A stretch of DNA of 24,459 nucleotides. Origin: CAZOOR01 sp964581505. GTDB lineage: Bacteria > Bacteroidota > Ignavibacteria > Kapaibacteriales > UBA2268. Location: the NCBI GenBank assembly GCA_964581505.1, contig CAZOOR010000042.1, positions 1 through 24,459 of the forward strand. Direction: 5' to 3'. The notes under the pieces are model-generated. The model searched no databases, was not told where the DNA came from, and saw only the letters and a list, made by a program, of their open reading frames with translations. Shown here in pieces: positions 16,107 through 24,060 of this stretch. Position numbers and translations under genes: made by a program. Positions within the stretch are counted from its first letter, which is position 1, and every line of letters starts with the position of its first letter.

Positions 16107-16131
16107 TTGTTTCATTTATTATTACGTTAAT

Positions 16132-17361
16132 ATGATATTTAGCAAGTATATAGCATTCTTTATACTTTCCTGCGGTACGGTATTTGCGCAGAATGTATTG
16201 TTCGAGGATTTTCTCGAAAAAGGTAAAGCGGAATTTCATAAAGAATGGAATAAACAGGATTTTACTATCGCTGTGGATAATCTCGAAAAAGCTGTAAAAC
16301 TAAAACCTGATAATGCAGAAGCACATTATTTTCTCGCTTACGCTTACGATCGACTGAATGCTAAGGACGCAAGTTCAATGAATAATCTTAATATTCACCT
16401 TACTATTAAATCCAGCCGCGAATATGAAAAAACGATTAAACTACAAGCGAAATACAAAGGTGAAATATTACTACTTGACCCGTATTCACGGCTAACAAGT
16501 GTATGGGGTTCGCAAGCAATGTCATATCTAAATTTCAACAAGCCGGATTCAGCCGAATGGTGTTTTCGGGAAGGCAAGAAGCGGGGCGGCTTTGGTGATT
16601 TCTTTCTTGCAGTCAATCGCAAGTCCCTTGATTTATGCTCGGATAGTGCTTATTTATTTACTATGGGTGATAATGTCACAATTCCTATGTGGTATTTACA
16701 GATAATTGAAAATTACAGAAGCGATGTTCGCATAATTGATGACAATCTGCTGAATACACAATGGTATCCTCATTATTTGTCTGGACACAAAATTGTTGAT
16801 TTTACATACTCGAATAATAATCTTGATACTCTTAATTATTCTCCTTGGGATAGCACGGAAATCACAATAAATGTCCCCAAATTTTTTACTGCTTTTAAAT
16901 GGACTGTCCCGCCATCTTATGCAGGTGCATATTTATTGCGCAGCGACCGCTTGCTTCTTGATATTCTCAAACAGAATAAATTCGAGAAAGATGTGTATTT
17001 CAGTTCAGGTTTCAACCCGAAATCAATGCTTGGACTACGTCCATTTCTGCAATTCAATATCCTTGCTGATAAGTTAGTCCCGTCAAAGCGTAAGCAAATA
17101 AGTGATGATAAATTCTACAAACTTGCAGACGAGGTAACATCACTTTTTAAATATGTCAATACGAATAGTCAAGATGATTTGCATTTTATTGATATGTTTC
17201 GATATATTATATTAGACAGAATATATATGAATCGTGCTAATGAAGATTTTAACTTACGGCTTTTAGTGTTGCTTGACGGCAAAGTCCCGGCTAGCAAATT
17301 TCCGGTATTGTCGAATAACTTGAAAGGCTTTATGAAAAAACTGCACGAGGAATTAAAATAG
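16132..17361 (+). CDS. Exported TPR protein with a DUF2723-like C-terminal domain
   Basis: The 409-residue protein has a signal peptide (1-19, ending VFA). One or two TPR-like helical repeats lie at about 40-75 (AVDNLEKAVKLKPDNAEAHY). The section at 172-216 contains MGDNVTIPMWYLQ and then DDNLLNTQWYPHYL. This resembles the soluble tail of DUF2723/TMEM260-type membrane proteins, where a GDNDTxPLWYLQ motif is followed by DVRV and a LLNTPWY-like segment. The membrane part of that family is absent. I therefore suggest an exported protein built from TPRs plus that domain. Function is unknown; a link to glycosylation or T9SS-related envelope work would be by family association only. Confidence 0.7.
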   Translation: MIFSKYIAFFILSCGTVFAQNVLFEDFLEKGKAEFHKEWNKQDFTIAVDNLEKAVKLKPDNAEAHYFLAYAYDRLNAKDASSMNNLNIHLTIKSSREYEKTIKLQAKYKGEILLLDPYSRLTSVWGSQAMSYLNFNKPDSAEWCFREGKKRGGFGDFFLAVNRKSLDLCSDSAYLFTMGDNVTIPMWYLQIIENYRSDVRIIDDNLLNTQWYPHYLSGHKIVDFTYSNNNLDTLNYSPWDSTEITINVPKFFTAFKWTVPPSYAGAYLLRSDRLLLDILKQNKFEKDVYFSSGFNPKSMLGLRPFLQFNILADKLVPSKRKQISDDKFYKLADEVTSLFKYVNTNSQDDLHFIDMFRYIILDRIYMNRANEDFNLRLLVLLDGKVPASKFPVLSNNLKGFMKKLHEELK

Positions 17362-17441
17362 ATTATTTATCATTTTTTCATCGAATTACATTCATTAATA
17401 TAAGTTGTTTTGATATGAACAATCATCGTATCTTGATTTTA

Positions 17442-18335
17442 TTAATTATTTGAGTGATTTTGGCATATTAAACATTCGCATTCTTTATTTGTAAAATGTC
17501 TAACGCCAACAACTTTATTCTTTTTTCTGTCAGCCCGTCCGAAAATTTTCTCAAATAAATCAGATTCATCGTTCTCTAAATACCTCCTAAGCACATAAGC
17601 GCAGACGTCTGCTATTTGAATCATTGAAGTTAATTCTGAATTAACAAATAAAGGAGTCTCAATGATATTATTAATTTGTGTCCAAAATGTTCCGGATTTA
17701 TGAAATTTTTTCATTAATTGTGTATGTCTTTTAGCTATTGTTTCATTATTATCATGAATAATCAATCCGTAAATTTTATCACCGGAACTACTAATATTTT
17801 TTAAAAAATTTTCAAATCTGGATACAACTTGCTCAAATGCTTGTTCGCTAACAGTTTGACTTGTTCTTGTCGGGTCAAAATATGTTTTATCAATACATTC
17901 TGCAAAAACACGAGCAAATCCCCAAGACGAAATGCAATCAACGATTTCTTCAATTAATTTATTCCTTTCATTCCAAGTCAAATGAATATAGTCATTAGTA
18001 TTTTTGTAATTTTTCTTAGTTTGTTTTAAATATGAAGGCTTTTCTTTTTGTATTCTATATACTTCTTTTTTTCGGATTTGCATAACATTAGTTACTCTTT
18101 CACTTTTATTCAAAGACGCAAAGTCCGAAATCCTGTCTTGTTCCAAATATTTTCTCAATATCCAACCGGTATGAATTTCTTTACCTTGTAATCCGTATTT
18201 TTCTTTGATTTTTCTTATTTCGTTTTCACAAGATTTCCATTTATCAATGGGAATGGCTATGCCGGCAAGTATAAAATGCGATGTATTCCCGGGAATAGAA
18301 GATGTACCTGATTCATCAATATAGCATAAATACAT
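17442..18335 (-). CDS. DUF3800 protein
   Basis: The protein is about 297 residues from the ATG at 18335. The N-terminal MYLCYIDESGT is the DUF3800 signature, an Asp-Glu pair on the first strand of an RNase H-like fold. Later signature segments are GLIIHDNNE and SELTSMIQIADVCAYVLRRYLE, whose aspartates are candidate metal ligands. DUF3800 proteins are often found in accessory or defence regions, but their activity is not well established. A frame open up to 18410 would add 25 residues encoded by a hairpin-rich sequence. I prefer the inner start because the family begins there and the extension looks like leader sequence. It is on the same strand as trkH but has its own promoter candidate, so it is probably separate from that operon. 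Confidence 0.75.
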   Translation of the reverse strand: MYLCYIDESGTSSIPGNTSHFILAGIAIPIDKWKSCENEIRKIKEKYGLQGKEIHTGWILRKYLEQDRISDFASLNKSERVTNVMQIRKKEVYRIQKEKPSYLKQTKKNYKNTNDYIHLTWNERNKLIEEIVDCISSWGFARVFAECIDKTYFDPTRTSQTVSEQAFEQVVSRFENFLKNISSSGDKIYGLIIHDNNETIAKRHTQLMKKFHKSGTFWTQINNIIETPLFVNSELTSMIQIADVCAYVLRRYLENDESDLFEKIFGRADRKKNKVVGVRHFTNKECECLICQNHSNN

Positions 18336-18352
18336 AATTTTGAACCCTATAA

Positions 18353-18399
18353 TAAAAAAAGCGACCGGCGATGAAGAAATTTCTTCTGCATAAGACGCT
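18353..18399 (-). terminator. Terminator-like hairpin in the DUF3800 leader
   Basis: On the minus strand AGCG (18399-18396) can pair with CGCT (18363-18360), around an inner perfect palindrome GAAGAAATTTCTTC (18373-18386). Seven T follow at 18359-18353. It lies between the promoter candidate at 18424-18454 and the ATG at 18335. It could terminate trkH read-through, attenuate the DUF3800 gene, or be a copy of a dispersed palindrome. The outer stem is short, so the call is uncertain. Confidence 0.4.
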
Positions 18400-18423
18400 T
18401 TGCGACTCATACCGGACGCTTTA

Positions 18424-18454
18424 CAAATTTATTAATTATTTTTCTTTTTACCAA
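18424..18454 (-). promoter_or_regulatory. Bacteroidetes-type promoter candidate for the DUF3800 gene
   Basis: On the minus strand TTG (18454-18452) is followed after 20 bases by TAAATTTG (18431-18424), an exact TAnnTTTG match. The predicted transcript would start near 18417 and carry a leader of about 80 bases containing the hairpin at 18353-18399. Confidence 0.45.
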
Positions 18455-18517
18455 ATGGACTGAAATAAATATATTTTATTGTACTAGTTATATTTTGATT
18501 TAATATCATCTACTCTT

Positions 18518-19963
18518 CTATCTTTTCCAAAACGTAGGTGATAGTAAAATAATCACGGTATAAACTTCCAACCTGCCTAGCATCATTAGAAAGGACAAGA
18601 ACCATTTGAGAGCCGCCGGCAGATGTGCGTAATTGTCGGTTGGTCCGACTTGTCCGAGACCGGGACCAATATTATTCATCGTTGCGGCGACTGCACCCAT
18701 TGATGTCGTAAAGTCAATTCCAAAAGCGGAAACAATCAGCACGCTGACTGCGGTTATCATCACGTAGATAATAAAAAATCCGGCAACATTGATTAATACT
18801 TTTCTATCAATCACTTGTCCGCCCACCTTGACGGCAACAATTGCATTCGGGTGCAGTAAGCGAATAAGTTCGTTGTATGCAAATTTCAACAAGAGTAAGA
18901 GACGAATTACTTTAATACCGCCACCTGTCGAACCGGCACTCCCACCGATAAACATAAGCATAAATAGTATTATCTGTGCTGTAATCGACCATTGTTCGTA
19001 GTCTGCGGTACCGAAACCTGTTGTTGTCATTATTGAACTTACCTGAAATAGCGAATCCTGAAAACTCTTACCCGCATCGTGGTAGTGAAAAATAAGCACT
19101 TCAAAGAAAATAATTAATGTTGAGAATGCAATTAAAGAAATGAAAAATCTGAATTCGGAATTTTTAAAGAAATCGGAAAACTTACCCGTAAATAATTTAT
19201 AATGTAAAGAGAAATTAGTCCCTGCTATAATCATAAATATTATAATAATATAATCAACAGTTGCACTGGAATATGCGGCAACACTGGCATTCTTTGTAGA
19301 AAAGCCGCCTGTGGCAAGTGTCCCGAAGGAGTGGCACAGTGCATCAAAAAGCGACATGCCGGCAAGCATTAGCAGTCCGGTCTCGAACAATGTAAAGAAT
19401 ACATAAACGCCCCAGAGTATTTTTGCCGTACTTGCTATTCGGGGTGAAAGTTTGTCCACAGTAGGACCCGGCGACTCAGCTTTGAACATCTGCATACCGC
19501 CGACACCGAGAAACGGTAGTATAGCAATTGTAAGCACAATTATTCCCATACCGCCGAGCCAATGCGTCAGACTGCGCCAGAACAAAATACCATGAGGTAC
19601 TGCTTCTATATCTGTCAATATAGTTGCTCCGGTTGTAGTAAAGCCCGACATAGTCTCGAAAAAAGCATCGGCAAAGCCGGCAGTAGTACCTGATAGCATA
19701 AATGGCAATGCACCGATTAACGCAAAGGAAACCCACCCGAGCGAAACAATTGCAAAGCCTTCCTTTGCCCTTATGTCTTCGCGTTTGCGTGAAGTAAGGA
19801 ATAATCCTGGCAAACTAATCGCAAAACCGATGCCTGCACTAATGAGGATTGCCGCACTATCATTATCACCATAATAATACGAAAATGGCAAAGCAAGCAA
19901 CATAGCCAAACTTGTGAAAATGATGATTAGCGACAGAACTTTTATTACAACCCTGTATCTCAT
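18518..19963 (-). CDS. trkH: Trk-type potassium transporter subunit TrkH
   Basis: This 481-residue polytopic membrane protein imports potassium as the channel-forming subunit of the Trk system. All four selectivity-filter loops are visible: FTTTGATI (108-115), LATGGFST (216-223), MTTTGFGT (312-319) and NNIGPGLG (430-437). The conserved GSAGSTGGGIK follows the third loop (341-351), and the C-terminal MMLGRLEVYTV is typical. Length is normal for the family. The ATG at 19963 lies 15 bases after the stop of trkA, so the two are co-transcribed with trkA first. Gating by nucleotide binding to TrkA is expected from the known system. No defects are seen. Confidence 0.95.
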   Translation of the reverse strand: MRYRVVIKVLSLIIIFTSLAMLLALPFSYYYGDNDSAAILISAGIGFAISLPGLFLTSRKREDIRAKEGFAIVSLGWVSFALIGALPFMLSGTTAGFADAFFETMSGFTTTGATILTDIEAVPHGILFWRSLTHWLGGMGIIVLTIAILPFLGVGGMQMFKAESPGPTVDKLSPRIASTAKILWGVYVFFTLFETGLLMLAGMSLFDALCHSFGTLATGGFSTKNASVAAYSSATVDYIIIIFMIIAGTNFSLHYKLFTGKFSDFFKNSEFRFFISLIAFSTLIIFFEVLIFHYHDAGKSFQDSLFQVSSIMTTTGFGTADYEQWSITAQIILFMLMFIGGSAGSTGGGIKVIRLLLLLKFAYNELIRLLHPNAIVAVKVGGQVIDRKVLINVAGFFIIYVMITAVSVLIVSAFGIDFTTSMGAVAATMNNIGPGLGQVGPTDNYAHLPAALKWFLSFLMMLGRLEVYTVIILLSPTFWKR

Positions 19964-19978
19964 TAGATTAATCCGACT

Positions 19979-21319
19979 TTAAAACAATTTTTCAATTTCG
20001 CGCTGCCGCTCAGGTGATAGAAAAACTACAACTCTATCGCGAGGTTCAATCTGTGTTAATCCCGTTGGAATTTCGACTTCACCGTTAGGCTTGATAACTG
20101 CTCCGACAATTGCACCATTCGGAAAACCGACTTTCATTAGCGGTTTCTTGGTAATTTTAGATTTTACTGTGGTTTCCAGCTCCAAGACAAGTGCATCAAC
20201 TCCGGGTATTTCCGTAAATGAAGCAATACGTCTCCGCCTGATAAACTGACGAATTGCATTAACGGTAATAACCTGCTTGCTCACTACGGCATCAAGTCCG
20301 ATAGAAGCGGTCATCGGCAGGTATTCCACTTTTTTAATTAAGGTAATTGTTCGTGGAACTTGCAGATGCTGTGCCAGCATACTCGTAATAATATTTGTTT
20401 CATCATCGCCGGAAACAGCAATAAATTCGTCCATACCGCTTATATCTTCCTGCTGCAAAAGATTCATTTCGGTTGCGTCTCCTTGGATAATCAGAGATTT
20501 GCGGCAGTTCTGAGCCAATAGTTTAGCTTTGCGATAGTCGCTTTCGATAATCTTTACATTGATTTCTTTTTCCAAATCTTGTGCAATATATTGACCTACT
20601 AAACCGCCGCCGATTATCATTACGTTCTGTACCATAGAATCATCTTTGCCAAAAAATTCCAGAACTTGTACAAGTGCATTATTTTCGCAAACAAAAAATA
20701 TCTGGTCCCCGGTTTTTATCCAATCATTTCCTTTTGGGATTAATGTATGTTCCGCTCGTAGCATAGCCAATATTGTGAATGACAAATCTTTGCTCCGCGA
20801 ACCGAGCTGTGCCAGCTTAATTCCGGCATGCTTGAAGTTCTTATCAATACGAATGCCTACGATTTTCACTTTGCCGTTCTCAAACTCGAAATAATCAGTT
20901 GCACTTGCATTACGGACAAGTTGAGAGATTGAACGTGCAACCTCCTTTTCCGGTTGAATAATTAAGTCTGGACTGTATTCAAAATCATTGAGCGGGAAAT
21001 CGGCAGAAGTATATTCCTGCTTTTTGACTCGAACAATAACAGTCTTTACACCCATTTTCTTGGCAATAATCCCGCTAAGCATATTTACTTCATCATTATT
21101 ACTTACTGCCGTTACTACATCGAATGAGGAGAGATTCGCACGCTTCAGGACTGCGTAGTCGGCGGCATTGCCCTCAATGATATTGGCATCAAGATGTTCG
21201 CGAGCCTTATTTACCATAGTCGAATCACTTTCGATTATCGTAATGTTGTGCTTGCTTTCTATCAACTTGCTTGCGAGAAGAAAACCAATCTCGCCCGCAC
21301 CGAGTACTAAAACATTCAT
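19979..21319 (-). CDS. trkA: Trk potassium uptake regulatory subunit TrkA
   Basis: This 446-residue cytoplasmic protein has two tandem RCK units. RCK-N 1 has the Rossmann motif GAGEIG at 7-12 and an acidic end of the second strand (IIESD). Its RCK-C covers about 140-220. The second RCK-N starts near 232 with GGGLVG, and the second RCK-C runs to the end. TrkA binds NAD(H) or ATP and forms a ring that gates TrkH, encoded 15 bases downstream. The full two-unit length is normal. A strong minus-strand terminator hairpin (21381-21414) sits about 60 bases upstream of the ATG, which is unusual for an active gene and suggests either leader attenuation or an unrelated upstream transcript. Confidence 0.95.
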   Translation of the reverse strand: MNVLVLGAGEIGFLLASKLIESKHNITIIESDSTMVNKAREHLDANIIEGNAADYAVLKRANLSSFDVVTAVSNNDEVNMLSGIIAKKMGVKTVIVRVKKQEYTSADFPLNDFEYSPDLIIQPEKEVARSISQLVRNASATDYFEFENGKVKIVGIRIDKNFKHAGIKLAQLGSRSKDLSFTILAMLRAEHTLIPKGNDWIKTGDQIFFVCENNALVQVLEFFGKDDSMVQNVMIIGGGLVGQYIAQDLEKEINVKIIESDYRKAKLLAQNCRKSLIIQGDATEMNLLQQEDISGMDEFIAVSGDDETNIITSMLAQHLQVPRTITLIKKVEYLPMTASIGLDAVVSKQVITVNAIRQFIRRRRIASFTEIPGVDALVLELETTVKSKITKKPLMKVGFPNGAIVGAVIKPNGEVEIPTGLTQIEPRDRVVVFLSPERQREIEKLF

Positions 21320-21380
21320 TCGCTTTCGGTTATTGGGTATTTGAAAAAAATAAAAATAATGAAAAAATACATAAGATAAT

Positions 21381-21414
21381 AAAAAAAAAGACCGCCAATG
21401 TGTAGGCGGTCTTT
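21381..21414 (-). terminator. Strong intrinsic terminator facing trkA
   Basis: AAAGACCGCC (21387-21396) and GGCGGTCTTT (21405-21414) form a perfect 10-base stem with an 8-base loop. On the minus strand it is followed by a run of T (complement of the A run at 21381-21389). It points toward trkA, so it would stop a transcript entering trkA from the right. Confidence 0.75.
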
Positions 21415-21654
21415 CTTTAAGATATAATTCATATCATTATTAATAAAAACGTATCCATTTATTTATTTTAAAATAATTTTGTCAATAATCACTGCCAACC
21501 ATTTTTGGCATACTTCAGGACGCGGTTTCCTTGTTTCTGCCGCCGTACGAAGGGGATAAATTTAGAAATTTGGAATTAGAAGTAAGAATTACTGTTAGCA
21601 ACACATAGGTTACAGAAATGTGATTTTTCTTGTGTGTGTGTGTAAATTCACCCG

Positions 21655-21678
21655 AAATGCATTATGCATTTGTTTTTT
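21655..21678 (+). terminator. Weak terminator-like palindrome before the Cys-rich gene
   Basis: AAATGCA (21655-21661) and TGCATTT (21665-21671) form a perfect 7-base stem with a TTA loop, followed by G and seven T on the plus strand. The stem is AT-rich and weak. It could instead be an operator for the gene starting at 21715. Confidence 0.3.
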
Positions 21679-21714
21679 TAGATTTGTTTTATTAATTTAT
21701 TTATGAGGTGCATT

Positions 21715-22455
21715 ATGAAAAAGATGTATTATCCAAATGGGACTATTATTACTAAAAATGAAGATGGTTCACTAGATTTTGAAGTTCCTGAAAATTGGGT
21801 TTATATTGGTATTGATATTCATAATCAAAAAATATTACCATCACTAAATGCAAATAAAATTAATATTAGTTGCAATTGTAAAACACAGGGAGGATGGTGC
21901 AATCCTTTCTTTTTCAATGGGACGGGCGGATGTTTAGGCAAATGTCAAGACTGTAGAATGAAGACAAAAATAATCAATGGCAATATTGAAGTTTTAATGG
22001 GTGGATTTGTAAATTTATCAATTGCTCCATATATCATTGAGAATAATTTTAATTCTATACCAGGTGGTAATAGTGCCATTTTACAAATTCCTGAAATACA
22101 AAATATCATCAGTAATTATATTGATGTTATTTATCCGAATAATTCTATGCCGGAATTTATTTTTAATCCTTTACGACAACAAATTGAAGCACCGAATGGA
22201 CATTTAATTGGGTTAGTTAATATAGCAGGTAGAGCTATCCCTTTCATCCTTCCTGAAAATATTGCAAACAACTTTTGTGCAGAAACAGCGTCTTGTAATT
22301 GTGGATGTGAATTAGATTCAACAACTGTACCATTCAAAGGAACATTCTACCAATGCAAAGATACTTGTAAAGGTACTTGTACTCTAACAGTTTATAACGT
22401 AATGCCATTTAATCAAATTGAGATAAAAAATATTGCAAATGAATTTTATTATTAA
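21715..22455 (+). CDS. Cysteine-rich protein with duplicated Cys module, unknown function
   Basis: The protein is 246 residues from the ATG at 21715, which has GAGGTG just before it; an ATG at 21703 would add four residues. No signal peptide or TM helix is seen. Numbered from 21703, 13 cysteines fall in two clusters: 57, 59, 66, 77, 81, 84 and 192, 198, 200, 202, 218, 222, 226. Both clusters start with Ser-Cys-Asn-Cys, then show Pro-Phe and Gly-Thr, then end in closely spaced Cys, so they look like duplicated modules around a Cys-free middle (about 85-190). Metal or iron-sulfur binding is possible, as are disulfides if exported by an unusual route. I do not recognise a family. The lipoprotein gene follows after 15 bases. 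Confidence 0.7.
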   Translation: MKKMYYPNGTIITKNEDGSLDFEVPENWVYIGIDIHNQKILPSLNANKINISCNCKTQGGWCNPFFFNGTGGCLGKCQDCRMKTKIINGNIEVLMGGFVNLSIAPYIIENNFNSIPGGNSAILQIPEIQNIISNYIDVIYPNNSMPEFIFNPLRQQIEAPNGHLIGLVNIAGRAIPFILPENIANNFCAETASCNCGCELDSTTVPFKGTFYQCKDTCKGTCTLTVYNVMPFNQIEIKNIANEFYY

Positions 22456-22470
22456 ACAAAAAAACATATT

Positions 22471-22917
22471 ATGGAAAACAAAGCATTTGTATCCGGCGAA
22501 TTAATAATTATTTTATTTCTGTTGCTAAACTTCAATGCTTGCAGAAGCGGAAACAATTCAATAATTGGACATTGGAAATTAGTTCAATCAACAGAAAATA
22601 AAATGACGACGAATTTTTTCGACTCAAATTTCAAAAAGGACAGCTGCTCGCAATTCAAGGAAGAGGCTGATGGATTTATGTTCAGTAATTGTGTTTTCAA
22701 AAAGAATAAGTTTTATTGGTTTTTAAAAGGTAATAAAGATTCCACCTCATATTATATTAAAAATAATACACTTATTTTTACCGAAAAAGAATTTGATGGT
22801 TTTAACAAAATAGCCCTTCAGACTTTTGTTGTTAAAACAGACACATTAATATTTAATGTCTTCACAAATGATAAGACTACACTGCTCTGGAAAGGAATTT
22901 TATTAAGACAAAAATAG
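22471..22917 (+). CDS. Lipocalin-like lipoprotein
   Basis: This 148-residue protein has a hydrophobic N-terminus ending in a lipobox-like LNFNAC with C24 as the lipidation site. The mature part starts near IIGHWKLVQS, the opening of lipocalin-like domains common in Bacteroidetes, and continues as alternating beta strands to a final LLWKGILLRQK. It probably sits in the periplasm facing an envelope membrane; the ligand is unknown. It starts 15 bases after the Cys-rich gene and is probably in the same operon. Its 3' end overlaps the tail of the broken minus-strand DUF1016 frame by 15 bases. Confidence 0.7.
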   Translation: MENKAFVSGELIIILFLLLNFNACRSGNNSIIGHWKLVQSTENKMTTNFFDSNFKKDSCSQFKEEADGFMFSNCVFKKNKFYWFLKGNKDSTSYYIKNNTLIFTEKEFDGFNKIALQTFVVKTDTLIFNVFTNDKTTLLWKGILLRQK

Positions 22918-23331
22918 TTTAAAAGATAATATCAGCAGGGCGGATGTTCGCACACAAAATACAAAGATGGGCTTGCTCGTTTCCTGTATTCTTGTTTTAG
23001 ATGCCGAAAGTATCGCCAAATTATGTGACCAAGGAATTTCTCTCAACAGTGTCGAGAGTTTCGGATAATCTTTATATGCTTCATAAAACTGTTTCATTCT
23101 CCATAAATTTTGTGAGGAGAATCCCTTTAGTTCAGGTTCGTTATTTTTAAGAAATATTGCTAAATTTTTAACAATTCCTTTTCCCCATTCTGAATAACTA
23201 ATTCTTTGGGAAATATATTTACCTATCTCCCAATAAAGATTAATTAATTCGGTATTTACAGCTTTATAAGCTTTTGATTTTGCTTTGTTGATTAATTCGC
23301 GTATTTAAGTAAATTGTTTTTCTAATTTCAT
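22903..23331 (-). pseudogene. Broken DUF1016 (YhcG-type) gene: N-terminal domain only
   Basis: From the ATG at 23331 the minus strand reads MKLEKQFT, a TAA stop (23307-23305), then continues in the same frame with IRELINKAKSKAYKAVN, LINLYWEIGKYI, SEWGKGIVKNLA, FSSQNLWRMKQFYEAY and IPWSHNLAILSASKT. This is the DUF1016 N-terminal domain of YhcG-type proteins, which normally precedes a PDDEXK nuclease domain. The nuclease half is absent: after SASKT the frame runs into unrelated sequence and stops at 22903. The gene is therefore inactivated twice, by an early nonsense codon and by loss of its 3' half. YhcG proteins are linked to nucleic-acid processing and to toxin or defence roles; here only the relic remains. 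Confidence 0.75.
22931..22994. repeat. Likely dispersed repeat at the DUF1016 breakpoint
   Basis: The sequence that replaces the second half of the DUF1016 gene begins at about 22994, directly after the SASKT codons. It is richer in GC than its surroundings and does not continue the protein family. In another minus-strand frame it reads NTGNEQAHLCILCANIRPA without a stop. I interpret it as a repeat or insertion that replaced the gene's end; copies elsewhere are not visible in this window. Confidence 0.35.
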
Positions 23332-23417
23332 ATTTTGAATGCCAATTGTTTATGAACTTATAATTAAAATATGATTTTATTTGCTAATAACAAAAGGATA
23401 GACTCTAATCAGCTGTC

Positions 23418-23978
23418 TTATTTCATTCCTAAATTTTTGTTTTTCTCTAATAATTCAATTGCTTCATTAATGCGTTTTAATTTTGTTGCATCTTTTTTGG
23501 CGCTGTTGAGCCATAAGATATAATTCTTCTTATGACTTCGCGGTAGATTATTGAAGTTAGTCCAAGCGGTTTTATTTTTTTTTAATAACTCTTCATATTG
23601 AGGAGCAAGTGTATCTTTTACGAACTCCCCCGATGCCGGTTCGTCATATTCCTTTCGTTGCTCGAAGGCATTTGAACCGGCTGGTGCCATCTTTCCGGTC
23701 GCTATCATTCTTTCGGCAGTAGCAATATTTTTCGGCGACCATTTGCTGCCTTTGCGGCGAGGGGTGAACCGGTGAGTATATCGCTCGTCATCAATTCTTT
23801 TCTTTATCCCGTCAATCCACCCGAAGCAAAGGGCTTCCTCGACCGATTCGGCATAAGATACAGTTGCTTTGTTTGTGTGCTTTTTGTAATAGACAAGCCA
23901 TATTTCGTCTGTGTCGGAGTGGCGCTCTTCCAACCACTTCCGCCATTCTTCACGGCTTTTTGGCTCAAATGTTTTCAT
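23418..23978 (-). CDS. YdeI/OmdA family protein
   Basis: This 186-residue protein matches the YdeI/OmpD-associated family over its full length. The N-terminal FEPKSREEWRKWLEERH, the central ALCFGWIDGIKKRID (about 51-65) with RFTPRRKGSKWS (70-81), and the C-terminal PRSHKKNYILWLNSAKKDATKLKRI (about 146-170, the OmdA part) are all typical. Members have been linked to bacteriocin or antimicrobial resistance in some enterobacteria, but the biochemical activity is not known. No signal peptide is seen, so it is cytoplasmic. Nothing in the neighbourhood explains its role; it stands alone on the minus strand. The family call is strong, the function uncertain. Confidence 0.88.
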   Translation of the reverse strand: MKTFEPKSREEWRKWLEERHSDTDEIWLVYYKKHTNKATVSYAESVEEALCFGWIDGIKKRIDDERYTHRFTPRRKGSKWSPKNIATAERMIATGKMAPAGSNAFEQRKEYDEPASGEFVKDTLAPQYEELLKKNKTAWTNFNNLPRSHKKNYILWLNSAKKDATKLKRINEAIELLEKNKNLGMK

Positions 23979-24060
23979 TTATTACAATTCATTTATAACT
24001 TTTACAGTTCCCAAACTGATGGTAGTAATCATATCAATTTTATTTTATAATTAAACTTAA

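Larger units (their letters stand above)
21320..21714. other. Divergent intergenic region between trkA and the Cys-rich gene
   Basis: No gene is supported in this stretch. From left to right it holds the trkA leader, a strong minus-strand terminator (21381-21414), a weak minus-strand sigma70-like promoter candidate (TTGACA at 21485-21480, ATAAAT at 21462-21457), a perfect inverted repeat TGCCAA/TTGGCA (21493-21510), a GC-richer island (about 21517-21556), a short GT microsatellite (about 21630-21643), and a palindrome followed by T at 21655-21678. The density of structure is high for an empty region. Confidence 0.5.

Noticed and set aside
18336..18410. N-terminal 25-residue extension of the DUF3800 protein
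   Set aside because: The family starts at the YIDESG strand; the extension is encoded by a hairpin and T run that look like leader sequence.
21460..21560. A short minus-strand reading (residues like RKPRPEVCQKWLAVIID) resembling the end of an IS66-type transposase
   Set aside because: Only about 30 codons are open and the resemblance rests on a few residues; no inverted repeats or other IS parts are visible.
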